Shown: positions 36,313 to 49,013 of the stretch, piece by piece
Layout: the number at the start of each line of letters is the position of its first letter
Position numbering within the stretch: the stretch's first letter is position 1
Assembly: GCF_036785885.1 (NCBI RefSeq)
Contig: NC_092322.1
Span: 34,431,994-34,495,993, forward strand
Source of the DNA: Coffea arabica
Taxonomy: Eukaryota > Streptophyta > Magnoliopsida > Gentianales > Rubiaceae
Direction: 5' to 3'
Length of the DNA: 64,000 nt
Notes under the pieces: model-generated
What the model was told of the DNA's origin: nothing
What the model saw: the letters and a program-made list of their open reading frames with translations, nothing else
Database searches by the model: none
Program-made: the position numbers and the translations under genes

Positions 36313-36573
36313 TCACTTACAATTTTCTTCCACATCCAAAATGTGAGCAGTAATGTAAAAATTTGATACTTCAATCTGTAAAATTCTAATCCAGTGCTTC
36401 CAAAGCAAAGTTAGCCCTCTAGATTTACCTACTGAATCTACTACACAGCATTCCTCAAAGTTTAGTTTCTTCTTTACATTTTTCATAAACTTTTTTTGGT
36501 TTTTTGTTTCACATAGAAATAAAACACTCAAGGTGTGAAGATGTAATACCTCCTTGAGTTTGGGAACTGTCAA
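36313..36573 (-). pseudogene. LINE A endonuclease N-terminal part
   Basis: The segment reads MTVPKLKEVLHLHTLSVLFL then CETKNQKKFM and later SRGLTLLWK, which is the APE-type endonuclease opening of plant L1 ORF2 (normally ...LFLxETK...GLxLLW). Remaining endonuclease sequence down to about 35400 is broken by stops. It would nick target DNA. Confidence 0.8.
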
Positions 36574-36760
36574 GGGGCTCCCTGCACCTTAACAGTTCCA
36601 CAACATCACCTTCATTGACATTGTGGAGGCCATTCAGGGATTGTATTTGTCACCCTTATTGTGTTTCAGGTTGTTGCTCTCTTTTTACAAGCTTATTTTC
36701 CGTCTTTTATATTTTGTCTGAATCCACAATCATGTCCTTTGGTTCATACCTTAGCTTGAA

Positions 36761-37411
36761 TTATCTTTTCTCCCTTAGGATTGACTCCTTTTGTTGTCCC
36801 TTTATTTCTGCTAGAGGTGTTCTCATCCCTCTTGGATTCCCTTTAGTTGTTCTGGTTCTCTTCCCACCTGCTACATTTTCTTTTTGCACCAGCTCCTGTT
36901 TTCCTTCTTTTCCTATTCGTTCTACTATTCCTTCCTTTCCTTTGTTCTCCCCTTGTGTATTTTCCTGCAAATTCCTTTTCTCTCCCTCATTTACATCAAT
37001 CCACATTTCATCTCCTCTGCCATCCTCCCTAGAAACTTCCTTTTCCTTTATGTAAATATTTGGAGGTGTTTGCACTTGATAATCCTTTTCCTTTCCATCT
37101 TCCCTCAAGATTTCCTTATCCCCTGTACTCTCTCCTTGTACTTCCCTCCTTTCCTTTTCCAGCTGCTCCCTTCCTTCACTTACCTGCTATTTCATTTCTT
37201 GCATAATCTTGTGCTGAGAGTTCTGTTGGTCTTTGGTATTCTGCCCCACTATGTTCCTTCCTTGATTTTCACTTATAGTTATTAGCTCCTGTGCTTTGTT
37301 CTTTTCTTGTGTCTTTTGAGCTGGTATCCTTTCTTCCAATTGAGTCCTTAGGGGTGAAGCCATTATGTCTCCTGCTTTCAACCATGGTCCATTTTGGCCT
37401 TTCCTTAGCAT
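36761..37411 (-). pseudogene. LINE A ORF1 C-terminal part
   Basis: Two open segments (37411-37187 and 37108-36761) carry NGPWLKAGDIMASPLR and then a long charged, Gln/Glu/Lys/Gly-rich low-complexity stretch. The YGxWLKA-type phrase just after a CCHC knuckle is usual for plant L1 ORF1, an RNA-binding nucleocapsid-like protein. The knuckle itself is lost or beyond the truncation. Confidence 0.7.
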
Positions 37412-37475
37412 GGTTCCAGTCTTTTCTTCAAAGCTACATGCCTTATCTCCAATCTAAAGTCTTTAAGGCAGGCTA

Positions 37476-38704
37476 GATTAATCAAGTAGGTCTAGTGTGT
37501 GTTTTCTTATGGTGCTAAATAATATCTTGTTTTTAAGTGAAATAGAGGGATTAGACAAATACCAAAGACAAGTAAGAGATTATGAACAACTAGTTCAGTA
37601 AAATTCAATACAGAGAGCATCAGTATAGGCCTTTGCAATATTTTCCTTGCTAGGATAAGAACTTGATAACCCAAAATTTAAGCTCTAGTGTGTAGTTCCT
37701 AGTTGATGAAAACAATAAGGGACAAAATCATCAACTGTGAATTTCCAATCCAAAATTTGCAAAAGATTAATTTAGAGTATGAAAGTAATGATCTTGTAAG
37801 GGCAAATTGCTGTTTTAGTTTTCTTTTGGACTCATCTCAGTTTCATCCCTTCGTCATTTTGTTTCTCTCCATTTAGTCCCTAATCTCAGTTTCATCCCTT
37901 CGTCATTTTATTTCTCTCCATTTAGTCCCTAATATCTTCCATGTTCACAAAATAGTGTACTTAATAGACTGTTTCTCAAAATAAGTTTTACCAATCATAA
38001 ATGGGATATTAATAAAAGTTCATATAAGTGAAAGGTAGAACATGAAACTGTGTTGTTATCATTTGGATGTGTAATTCAACTCTTGATGGGGTTGAGATGG
38101 GAAAAGTAAAAGGCTTCACAATTTTGCTAAAATTGGCACAATCAGAATTTCTACTTGCAGGTAATGGCTTCTCTTCCACTTAGGGTAAGTTTCCACAAGG
38201 TTTTGTCCACCAATTTCAAGAGGAATACCATTAGGTGATGTAGGTTTGGTTCTTTGTAGTATAAGAGACTCAATAAAATAAATTGCATAATGAGAGGTCT
38301 AAACTAAGATAAGTCCTTAGCAGGAAACTAAATGATAATTTACCCAAAAACTTCAAAAAAAATTTTAAAAGTAATTAGTGAAGATGCTACAAGTAATATG
38401 TCAATTTAGTTACTTGTTTGGTTTTGGGGAAGATCAATATGAACCAATTCACCGTATTTAGCTCACCAAAGTGCAACACAATATAACTCTCATACGTACA
38501 TGTATATAAGTGAATCACAAAGTTGACAACCTTCATCATCCTTAAGGTCATAATATGAATGCTCCTCTATAAATTATTTACAACATAACAAAGACTATAT
38601 TCAACTATGCCATATTTTAGATAGTATATCATATTGTAGCCAGCTCTTGCATACTAGATTATATGGTGGCAGTGGATGCCTTTGTTTTTATTTTTGTATT
38701 TACA
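37476..38704. other. Intergenic DNA with a 49-bp tandem duplication, no gene
   Basis: AT-rich spacer. Bases 37835-37883 and 37884-37932 are tandem copies (both start TCTCAGTTTCATCCCTTCGT) that differ at a few positions. The phrase CATTTAGTCCCTAAT is common in plant MITE-like repeats. No reading frame is supported. Confidence 0.75.
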
Positions 38705-41700
38705 AAGTTTCCAACATATGAGGATGAATGCACACTCTTTCATGAATAACAAGTTTGTTTAGTATGATATTATACCTTCCATTGATAAGCGCTTCTTTTA
38801 TCCAAGTATCAAATTGTATAGCCTAGGATTGAACAGAACTAGATTGATGTAGAGACCTTAAGTTGTGAGTGGCAGATCCATAACCAATTATTAGGTAGCC
38901 TAATCTTTGAGAAGGGCCAAAGCTCTACCCATTTCATAATGGTTAGTCCCATCCTGGCTTGACTGAATAGACAGTTAATAAACAGGTATATCAGCTTCTG
39001 GGTATATAAGCATGAGGGGTACCCATGCTCCATGATCAAAGCCATGCTTCTTATCCTCATCTACCTGATTGAAACTAGAGGCTGCAAGCAGTTCTTTCAC
39101 CTTCTTTGCCAATTCTGGAGCTCCAATTGCTGGATAATTGAGCTGAAATTTATAAGTGAGGATGATGTAGGAATTCTTTTAGTAGGATAAAGTCAGATAT
39201 TCAATTAATCACAATTTTCGAGTTCTACTATACAACACTGTATATTACTAAGTAATACACTCCATATGGTCAAGTACTTCACTCCATATGGTCTAACAAC
39301 TTTCTTAAGACTGTTGTTGCTCAAGTTCAGTGAAAATTGCATTTGCAAGGTGTAGAAAGGTCTCCCACTTACTGCCTAGTTAAAAAAATGACTTGTAATG
39401 GTCGCACAAAAGTCATCTTTCCACACTCAAAGCGGTGAATCAGTCTTGTATGCATGATAAGCAAAATTTGCCATATATATAGTCTTCAAAAGTTGTAAAA
39501 ATATGAAAAACCACAAGAAATAAAATGCTGGTTTTTGATTTCTTATATAATTTTCCATCTTATGCAAGTACCATTACTTTAATTGATCATTGTTAACCTT
39601 ATACTTAGTGAAAGACTTTGCAATAATTAAACTTGTTTCTTCAAATACAATAACTTTTATAATATGATTTTGCCATACAATTTAACAACACTTATCCTAT
39701 TAAATTTTGTCGTAGAGTAAAAGAAAATTCAGTAACTTTGTCTTTGTAAATAAACTTTACAATGTCAATTTTCATTCGTTTGCTAGGTGATCTAAGCATG
39801 CCTATCCAAATGAATGCCATTTCTATCCCTTTTTTCCCTCACTTCTGAAGGAAACTTTGCCACCCTCCTGATTCATAACCCCCTTTAATATCTCTGTCAT
39901 TCCATTCTTCTTTTCTTCTTTACCTCAACCACTAGCACTTTCTCAGTTGCTAGATAATAATTGCAACCACTTCCTCACTCAATTGCTCACTTAATCGACC
40001 CATCTTCCGCTAGCCTAGTACTTTCAGATTCTATGTCTAGTCCTTCTCACCCCAATCTTTGACCTCCTTTTTTAACTTGTCCCCTATATTTGTTGATTTT
40101 GTTAAAAGCCATTTTCCCTAGAGTAGTCATCGATGAACTACAATCAAGTTTGGATTCCAATGGAGAAGCAGTACAAGGACTCTTTAAGGTTTATCAACTC
40201 ACCAACTCAAGACACTCTGAAACAAATGCACATTGAAATGGATAAATAATAAACTTGGATGAAGAATCAGGAAAACTAACATTTCACCTAAAATAGGTGA
40301 TTGCTTGCAATAAGACCTTAAGAATAGATCGAACAACATATCTTGAGGACCTCATAACCTAGCAACGACCCTATTGCCAATAAAGTTGACTGCTTTAACC
40401 TACTTTAACTTGAAAATACTCTTCCATCTTTGTTTATTCTTTTAATGCAATATTGTGATAGATAATGACAAATAACATGCCATCACTATAAAGAAGCAGA
40501 GAAAGAATGGCAGTTGCTTGAGATTGTCATATAAATGTTCAACATTAGCACAACTACTAGAGCGGTTTGTAATATACTCATAATAACAAGTTTAAAATCT
40601 ACATCTTTATTTAGGATACTAGACACCGGGAAAGAACTTGACAAATGACTCTGTGATTTTTGGTGTTTGTCCCTAATTCTTGAATACATAATAATTTGTT
40701 CTCTAAAATTAAGAACTCATATATGAGCCTAAATTGTTAGACGAGAATCATAGAGTTCACTAAGCCCTCTTAGATTATCTTCAAGAAGCCTAATTTTGTA
40801 CCGCAATTTTTAGTGGTGGACATAGAAGTTAGAAATGAACAATGTTGCATGCTCTGGAAATAAGATAGAGAACCAGAGGATCCAACTCACAAGCAATTGG
40901 TTATAGGCAGAATGGCCTAATATAGTTACTGACAAGATAGGCACTTTCAGAAAAGCAACATGGGACTAGAATAGCATCTCTAACACATCAGCTAGAATAA
41001 AAGAAACTTCTTTAAAACAAGCAATTGAGCGCTTCTAGCAATACAAGTTAAGAAAGCCCTATGATACTTTAGGAATGACCACATAGCATTCACGAGTCAA
41101 GAGCTAGCAAAGCAAATTGAAATAAACTGAGAGAGGGACAAAGATCACTGGCTAAATAGATCTCTAAAACTACAAAATCAAGGTTGATGCTGAAAAAGAA
41201 ACTATGGTCACATATCAAAAGAAACCATACAAGATGTATTCAAACTACCATGAACAATGTCTTCAATGAAGAAGATGTTATTTATTAACTCAAATACTAT
41301 AACAAAATCTTCAATGAAGAAGATCATCATTGAGGCTTGTAAAAATTTTCCTCCGTGTGGTCCAAATCCAGAGAGATTAGAATACACCCCATTAGCAAAT
41401 TAGTTAGAGCCAATATCCAAACTGCAGGGTTATATAAACAGCATACCACAATGTTTAGACCATCTTTAAATAACAGAATATTCAGAATAAAAATTCAAAA
41501 GTTATTGTAAAATTTCATATTCTCCAAGAAGTTCACATCTTTCAAATTTGCTAGCAAATTTCTTTCATATAACTGTCTTGTAGAACATCAACGTGCATGC
41601 ATCTACATCAATAAATGAATGAGATACTTATAGTTTGCACAAGAAATACATTGCCAAACAAAATATATTATATAAATTTTACATATCCTCTTAGATCTCA

Positions 41701-42294
41701 TGTTATTCTTTTCTTCTTTAATAACCAAGATGAGTATAAAAATGTCAAGTTTTCTTTTAAATTCTTTTGACCAGCCAACTTATTGTCCATTGTTTAGGTT
41801 AAATGCTCATCAACATCCTACAATTAACATACAAGCACAATGAACTGACACAATTCATATTAAAAGACAAAAGCAAAAACCTATCTAATGTATGAGATAG
41901 ATCCTAACAAGTGTCAATATTGAATCTAAAACATGTGGAAGTAAATTATAAACAATCATAGAACATATGTAAGTGCCATATACCTATATACCAACATACT
42001 ATATCCACATGAGCATAAATGTGTTATAAGAAGGAAAAAAGAATAGGAAGGCACCTCATACATGGGCATGGGGAAGCCATAGAAGTCATGGATGGTATCA
42101 TGACAACCATGGATGGTATTTATAGTTGGTTCTAAGGTATCCCAATGAGAAGATATCACTAGAATCCTCTTAGGTCTCTAACTAAACATAGTTTTTTTGA
42201 AATCCTACAAGAAATGTCTAGCAGCCAATGACTCATCTATAGAAAGCATTGGTGATCCATGAGATATGAAGAAGGTCTTCTTAATAGCTCTCAT
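38705..42294 (-). pseudogene. LigB/DODA-type extradiol dioxygenase pseudogene, two exons
   Basis: Exon 1 (42294-42055) reads KKTFFISHGSPMLSIDESLA, then after a TAG FKKTMF, then after a second [18 protein letters not shown] and [14 protein letters not shown], and ends at a GT donor. Exon 2 starts at 39142 after [43 protein letters not shown] then a stop, SIQSSQDGTNHYEMGRALA, a one-base frameshift, LIIGYGSATHNLR, another stop, and FDTWIKEALINGRY, fading near 38705. The class III extradiol dioxygenase family (LigB; 4,5-DOPA dioxygenase of betalain plants) is non-haem iron; the His residues of ISHG and SSHW remain. Four stops and one frameshift make it non-functional. The kept 2.9-kb intron shows it arose by DNA duplication or in-place decay, not retroposition. 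The intron holds no recognised gene. Confidence 0.88.
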
Positions 42295-44381
42295 CTTCTA
42301 CTACCTTTAACCTCTTTGACCCTTCTAACTTCTTTGTTAGCCTAGAATCAGTAGTTTACTTTGTTAAAATTTGGTCAATATGAAATCCTCGCGCCAATTC
42401 AAAGGGCTTAGAATGCCAAAAATGTAAAATCATGAAGGAACAAAATAAATTATTACATAAACGAAAATACAAAGGGAAACTCTGTGAAAAGGGTGCGTAG
42501 GAATGCTTAATTCATGAAGTGTGCTCAAATTTTAGCAATATGTAAAGTGCATTTGAATGCTATTTTGCATGAACTGTACACTTAGCAGTACATCTCACGC
42601 AAAAACTAAAAAATACACTTTATGATAAACAATTCTATATCCTGAATAGCTCGAAACTGTGTCACCTTTGTAAATCACAAGTCCATGGACACACTTCTTC
42701 ACAAATTTCCACAAAAAGAAAAGTATACATGTGGAACAAGAGAGGGGAGAGAGAGAGAGAGACAAAAAGATAGAGAGAGAACTGCAAAATCCATGAATTA
42801 AAGCAAAAAGTTAACAACATACCAATACCAAATCATTCCTACCCAAAACAAGCATTATCAAATTCTGCTCAAATACAAAATCTTCGTTGTATGATTCAAC
42901 AGGCAAGGACCGATCCCTACTTTCCCCTCTCACATTTAGTGCAACATAAAATTTCTCGTAAGGGTAATCTTAGCATTGCTATCAATTTAAATAAGCTTCT
43001 TTTAGCAAATCAAATAATTACGGCAAAAAGTGAAACGGAGCATATTTAAAAATAATAACAAATGTAAAATGTGGAATTAATATCAAGAAACAGGAAATAA
43101 CATAGCCTAGTAATCCAAATATTTTTAATAAACATGACACCAAAGAAAAGTGAAGCAAGTTGGGAGAATATTGAACAAGTACCTTTTCAGAAATCCACCA
43201 ACAATTCAAGATGAACAATCCTAGAAAATGAAAATCAGCAAAACTGAAAGCTAAGTTAAATTAGAAAAAAAATAATTGACTTGCTAGGACATCAATAATA
43301 CTTGGGAGAGGAAACTAGATTACAGGGATGATTGAAAAGATGATTCTTCAATAAAGTAGCTACAAGTCTTTGGAAAAAAATTTCCCTTACCAGTGCCAAT
43401 CATCCAAAAAAAAAAAAAAATCAGTCGTTGTTTGTGAATGTATAAAAATCTCTTCGGGCATAAGTTTCATTGACACAACTCATAAGTGTCATATTTTTCA
43501 AAAAATAAAAAAAAAACACATAAGTTCATAAACACAAGCCAGGTTACTGTGTTCTGGCCATATTTTGGTAGTAGGCGGCGACTAAAGTCTGGCTATATAG
43601 GTTTTTTTTTTTTTTTTTTTTTTGCATTAGAATTGATTGATTTCCTTCACAACATACGACATACCTATGCGATAGAGATGAAAACACAAAATAATAGGTT
43701 TAATCCCTAGTTACGTCCCCTGTTACTATGAGTTGGGGTAGATAAATTGGCTCCCCACAGAGAAATGATGAAATATGTAAAATAGATTTTTGTGCATGAG
43801 AAATATGAAAAGACAGTCATGTTTCGGATACAGAATGCTTTGATAATTTTATTTGAGAAAATGGTGATACAATTGTAGATGTAAATAATTACAAAAATTA
43901 TGCAAATTATTTTATCAACTAAATTGTTTAGTTACTTATAATAATTTATGCTATTTAAATGCTTTTTATACAAAAATACCACAATATATTTGAAGATTAA
44001 AAGAAACTACTGTTAACAACAAAGAAAGAAAAGTGAAAGTGAAATACTTTTTTGAACATTTAATTTTTATTTTTGTGATAAGGAATTATTACTAAAGGCA
44101 TAATACTTTTTTTACAAAATGAACTAAATTTATACATACATATTCATATTTCTCTTTCATTTTTCTTTCATTGAGAGTGAAACATTGGTATTATTCAATG
44201 GTCACATATATATACTATTATTTTTTTTTTGTAAAAGGTAATTTATTCTTAGTGAAAGGTCCTTGAGATATTCAACGATTTTTCTTTATTTTTCCTTAAT
44301 AATCTTTCATGTTTAAATGTATACTGATATTTTCTTACAAAAAATTTTGAATGTTATGAATTATCATAAGAAACTAGAAAG
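42295..44381. other. Intergenic DNA with microsatellite and T tracts, no gene
   Basis: AT-rich spacer upstream of the LigB pseudogene. It contains a GA-rich microsatellite at about 42741-42785, an A run at about 43409-43424, and a run of about 23 T near 43600. The last could mark the poly(A) end of a - strand retroposon, but no duplication was found. Only shadow ORFs. Confidence 0.6.
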
Positions 44382-44434
44382 TTTTTTTTTTTTTTTGGCA
44401 AAACCCCCCAAACCCGGGGAAGGGATGCCAAGCC

Positions 44435-45333
44435 CTATTTTATTGGGGGAAAAAGAAAACAAAATAAGAGTGTCAACAAGACAATTGTCAACAAGATAGC
44501 ATGCATAAAAGAAACTAAGGGACCTATTTCCTTACAATGTGATGATGAACACAAGGGAATTCGTCTATGTGCCCTGACTGAAGATGGCAGCTGGTGAGGG
44601 GAATTGTAAAAAACATCTTCATTGAGTTGCAAGCCCGCTAGCTTATCCGCAGTAGCATTCACCTCTTGATAAACATGAACAACTGTGGCAGCCAACTCTG
44701 TAAGAGCCCCCTAATTCTTTGCAGAACATTACAAAATGGCCATTTCACCAGCGCTCCTGAACAAACCAAGTGAACTAGGACTTCAGAATCCACCTCTGCC
44801 AACAGATGACTACACCCCTTTTCCTGGCAAAGCAACAGACCATACATCAGCAAGAGACTTTCAACTGTCAACACATCAACATCTCCAAATTCTTTATAGA
44901 CAGCAAAGATTCGCCGCTATGGTCCCATAGAATACCACCCCCCGCTCCTTTTTTGACGGCCACACTGGTGTTCGTATTCAGTTTGATGTGACCTTCAGGG
45001 GGACAAAACCATTTCACCGCCATAACTGAATGATGATGACGTCGAGAAAAGTCAAAGGCAACCCGGGGATCATCCATGTCCTCACAAAAATGATTTGCAA
45101 AGAAAAATCATGGCAGCCCCCAGTTGTTCAATGAAATGATTAACCTCAGCAATCACCTCCTGAGCATTAAATCTAGCTCCCTCTAATCTCACCCAATTGC
45201 TCATTTTGCATAGAAACCAAATAATAATAGAGGGCATGGCTGCACAAATATGATTCTTCAAGGTTTCTGAAGATGAAAAAGACCAAGTCCATATTGCCAA
45301 AAGTGAGGACTTCATGACATCAAGAATACTCAA
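44435..45333 (-). pseudogene. LINE B RNase H region
   Basis: The - strand reads WFCPPEGHIKLNTNTSVAVK and GAGGGILWDHSGESLL at 45077-44868, the start of the RVT_3 RNase H domain (normally KxNxDG). The Asp of the N-x-D-G motif is Asn here. Later pieces (MLTVESLLLMYGLLL, VHVYQEVNATADKLAGL) are the domain end with the HREANxxADxLA motif altered. Frame changes break it. Confidence 0.8.
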
Positions 45334-45408
45334 TCATCTTGCGAAATGGTCCCAGATAGTCGTAGCACATGGCCTATGAAGTAGCAGATGGCTTACCAAC
45401 TCCTCCTC

Positions 45409-46215
45409 CTACAGATAGCAATGACACCTAGATGCTAGGGAGACACCGCGTTTTCCAATAGTCAGGTCAAGAGGTAATAAGCTTCTCAAAGCATGCCAAC
45501 CTAAAAAGGAGACCTTTATAGGTAGAATATTACACCAAAGTAACCTGTTGACCAATGTTGTATTCCTGCTGGAATGCAACCTTTCCCATGCTGACTTGAC
45601 CAAGAAACACCCTGCAGCCGATATTAACCAAATCATCACGTCTTCTAGGTCAAGATAAAGAGAAAGCAGAGAGACATGTTGAACCAAATGGGTTGGAAGC
45701 CATGGCTGCAACTTTGATATGTTCCATCTATCCATCATATAAAACTCCGCAACCAGCATATGAGCGGGATTTTGCACTGATGCCACTTCAGCTATTGAAA
45801 CCGAAAGTAGCCAATGATCATGCCAAAAATCCACAAACCCCTTACCTAAGCACCATTTGATATTCTCCTCAATATATTTGCAGATGTCATCCAGTCTTCT
45901 CCAAGCTGCAGAAGGACGGTGAACTCGAATTAGAGGTGGATACACCCCCTTAATATACTTTTGATGCATGAAGGCAGACCAAACCGAGTTATTCAAATGG
46001 AGTTGCCACTAAAGTTTGCAAGAAAAAGCCCAATAAATATCTTTAAAAGAATAGAATCCCAGACCTCCTTCTTTTAAAGGGAAACAAAGATTATCCCAAG
46101 TTGTCCAATGGACCCATTTATTATCAACATTCTGATCCCACAAAAATGCATTACAAATCCTACCTAGCCTTATCAACACAGCCTTGGAAGGATGTAAAAC
46201 TTGTAGTAAAAACAT
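45409..46215 (-). pseudogene. LINE B thumb and zf-RVT region
   Basis: At 46215-46009 the - strand reads RICNAFLWDQNVDNKWVHW and LCFPLKEGGLGFYSFKDIYW, the conserved region behind the RT of plant LINEs. The 195-codon segment 45996-45409 reads WCLGKGFVDFWHDHWL and then SAWERLHSSRNTTLVNRLLW, PIKVSFLGWHALRSLLP and LASRCHCYL, the zf-RVT domain with its Cys/His cluster. Confidence 0.85.
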
Positions 46216-46389
46216 AGGGATAGAAGAAAGGACATGCTTAAGTAAAATAATCTTCCCTTCAGCTGAAAGTAGCTTCGTGCTCCAATGTTACAAACGAGCT
46301 CTCATTTTGGCAACAATACCATCAAATAACAGACATGTAGTCCTCCCACGAGTAATAGGAGCACCCAGATAGGTTAAGGGAAAAAACTG

Positions 46390-46694
46390 TCAGCAAAAAC
46401 CAAGTTTAGATGATACCAAAGAAACTTGCTCACTGTTAGCTCGATTAGCGAGAAGAAACGAACTCTTCGAGGCATTTATTCTCTGCCCTAAATAAGTTTC
46501 GTACAACTTAAAAAAAGCTAGTAGCACATCCAAACATTTCTCAGAACACCGAGCGAAAATCAAAATGTCATATGCAAATGCCAAATATAGGATCTGGCTC
46601 CCTAAATTAGCATAGAACCATTACTCATCCCGTGACCTAGAAACTTTGCCACTAACAAGAACAAGGTTAGAGACAAAGGATCTTCTTGGTGAAT
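46390..46694 (-). pseudogene. LINE B RT catalytic region, cut at 46694
   Basis: The - strand begins at 46694 with QEDPLSLTLFLL (the GDPLSP motif, altered), then MAFAYDILIFARCSEKCLDV at 46584. The latter is the FADDILIF box with the first Asp changed to Tyr. Then come LGQRINASKSS and NRANSEQ. RT motif A and everything earlier in the RT are absent, since the LTR block begins directly before this. Confidence 0.88.
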
Positions 46695-49013
46695 TGTGAG
46701 AGCCCGAAAATTATTTTTGTCATCTAGAATTTGAATGTGTTGCAATTTGCATGATATTATTTAATTTCTATGTTTGCTTGTTTCATGTGATTAGACGACT
46801 TGAATGCACCCTCAATTAGTGTACGATCAAACCCAATAGGACTTAACACCAACTAGAATGAGAAATTAGTTGGGTCATAACATGATAATAGAGAGATATA
46901 TGGGGTAATTGTTAGATTAAACTCTTGATTCATATATGAGTAAGAAGTGGGTGAGTGTGTGTCAAGTGTAAGATATCTTGCTCAACCACAAAATATTTTG
47001 ACCAGAAATTTTCTTTAGTCTAGCTCATTGCCTCCGTTTTTGACCGAGAGGAAATTTATCCAAAATGACATGTAAAAGTTGACCAAGTCAAAATTCATTC
47101 CTTCTTGTTTCTTTCCTTTAGCTTAATCGAGAGAGAGAAAACTGGGAGAAAGCTTGAGCCTTGCCTCCATTTTGATCAAGAGAAAGAGAGAAATGAGATG
47201 GAGAGCTCCTTTCCCTTCCTTCTTCTAGCCGAGAGAGCAACAACCGAGAGAAACCCAAAGGAAACTCCAGCCGTCCCTCTTTTCCTTTTCTTCAATCAAG
47301 AAACAAGAAACTTGCAACTCATCCTAGCTAAGAGCATTGGGGAAGAAAAGTAAAAATTTCCAGCTCAAAAACTGTGGGAACTGAGAAGAAAGAAGGTGAA
47401 GCTGTAAGTTTCATTCCAGCTTTCATTCTCGCAAGATAAGAGGTAAAATTTGCTAACCATACCCTCCCTTCTCTCAATATACCTAGGTAATTGTTATATA
47501 TTGAATTCGAATGAAGAAAAGAGGAGTTTTACTTGAGAAAACCTTACTTGACGACTGATTTCTTGCTGGAAATTTCCAACTTTGGCCGAGAGGAAAAGAG
47601 AGCTTAGTTTCACAGCTTTTCATTTGAATTTTGGAGGAATTTTAGTAGGAGTTCATTATATATGTCTTATCTCTTTCATTTTATGATATATAGTATTCTT
47701 TACCTTTGAATCTGGTAGAAAGTTGGTGACTTTGGATGAAAACTTGAAGAAACTTACTGGAATTTTTTGTTGGAACTCGTGGGAGAGAAGCTAAAATTTT
47801 TCCAACATTAGCCCTAACACATTGGTTGTAATTTGACATTATATGCCTTATAACATGTTGATTAGTTTAAATTATGGATTTGTTATAGAAATATGAAAGA
47901 AAGTTGGGAGTTTGGCTAGAAGAGAGTTTGGAAAATTTCTGGAAATTTTGGGTTGAAACTGTCCGAACAAGGTAGGAGGTTTTGAACCTGTTTTTCTTTT
48001 TTGCATTTTTATGGTAATTCTTGCTTTATACATGTTATTCTTCAATTATATGTTGAATTTGAGCCAAGAGAGTAAGTTTTTGTTGGTGAAAGTTTCATTT
48101 TCTTAAGTTGTTAGAAATCTAGAAATTTTCGCAGGAAGCTCTGTGCAGCATCGGGAAATTGGCTATAACTTTGTATAGAAAAGTCAGAATTGAGTTCTGT
48201 TTATTGTGTTTGAAACTAGACTCACAGAGCTTCCAACGATATAAAATTTAGGATTTGGTTCAATTTCTATAAAGACTAGCAAATCTGCAAATTTTCTTGA
48301 AAATCATGACTGTTTCGTTTCTTCACTTGTGATAGCAGTGATTTTTAAACTGAAATTTGTCTAATCTATGAGTCGAATTTCATGAAGATGTCATCTAAAG
48401 CCTATTATTTCTTCGAGTCTATTTTGTAATGGTGTAAGTTTTGTGATTTTTTGACCTACGTAACTCAAGTTATAGCTTTTCAAAAAATATCACCAAAGCT
48501 GGGAATTTTATCAAATGAATTGAGTGGGACTTGAAAAATTTTGGAACACTTTTCTGGGTTTTAAACTCAACTTTCTTTAGTTAAATCTTGCATATTTTGA
48601 TTCGAAATACTTAGTGGTGTGTTAACCTTAGCATGCATGAAAACTTGGTGATTTTGAAAGGAAAAAATTCATCTTCCTTGGTTATTTTCTAAGTTTCTTT
48701 GAGCGGGTGAAGGAAAGACTTGCTAAACATTTCTTGCCTGAACTGTAGAGAGGGAGCTGTGTTCTCCAGCTTGTAACTTCCATTTGTGTTTAAGTTTTCA
48801 AAGAGATTCATGCCTTATAATCACACTATGAGGCATTGCATGATTTATACTTAAACCATGAAAGAAAGTTGAGTTTTTGTTAGCAATCTACTTATATGTA
48901 TCTTGTTTTGGAGAAAAACTTCCAGCCATGACCCATGGTTACATTTCAACCTTGCTTTTGACAAATGGAATGCTATTTTATTGAAAAATTCCTGCTTTGA
49001 GAGGGAGTTTAAT
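46695..49013 (+). mobile_element. 5' part of a + strand gypsy LTR (related, divergent family)
   Basis: The segment starts TGTGAGAGCCCGAAAATT right after the LINE, the LTR start form of this group but in + orientation. It carries the same kind of landmarks as the other long LTRs (GCCGAGAGG, a stretch with ATAACTTTGTATAGAAAAGTC, then CCAACGATATAAAAT). Near 49014 it passes straight into - strand LTR sequence. The end GGGTGTCACA is missing, so the 3' part is lost. A target-site duplication could not be recovered (TGAAT on the left only). Confidence 0.6.

Larger units (their letters stand above)
33419..37475 (-). mobile_element. L1-type LINE A, 5'-truncated
   Basis: The poly(A) end is the T run at 33419-33431. 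Going up the - strand the order is RNase H, zf-RVT, reverse transcriptase, endonuclease and an ORF1 tail, the layout of plant L1 LINEs. ORF1 starts partway through (near GPWLKAGD, just after where a zinc knuckle normally sits), so the 5' end is lost at about 37475. I could not confirm a target-site duplication. Many stops and frame changes show it is inactive. Confidence 0.88.
44382..46694 (-). mobile_element. L1-type LINE B, 3' part (RT, zf-RVT, RNase H, tail)
   Basis: The poly(A) end is the T run at about 44382-44397, followed on the + strand by GGCAAAACCCCCCAAACCC. Going up the - strand are RNase H (45077-44435), zf-RVT (45996-45409), and the RT palm to 46694. The matching 5' part (endonuclease) lies at 57180-57990, and the interval 46695-57179 is inserted LTR material. 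About 1 kb of LINE between endonuclease and the GDPLSP motif is missing. Confidence 0.88.

Noticed and set aside
36615..37285. Long + strand ORFs rich in Phe/Ser/Leu/Pro
   Set aside because: They are antisense shadows of the charged ORF1 tail of LINE A.
47105..47353. 82-codon + strand ORF rich in Glu/Arg
   Set aside because: It comes from the purine-rich leader-like part of a + strand LTR and has no homologous frame in the other LTRs.
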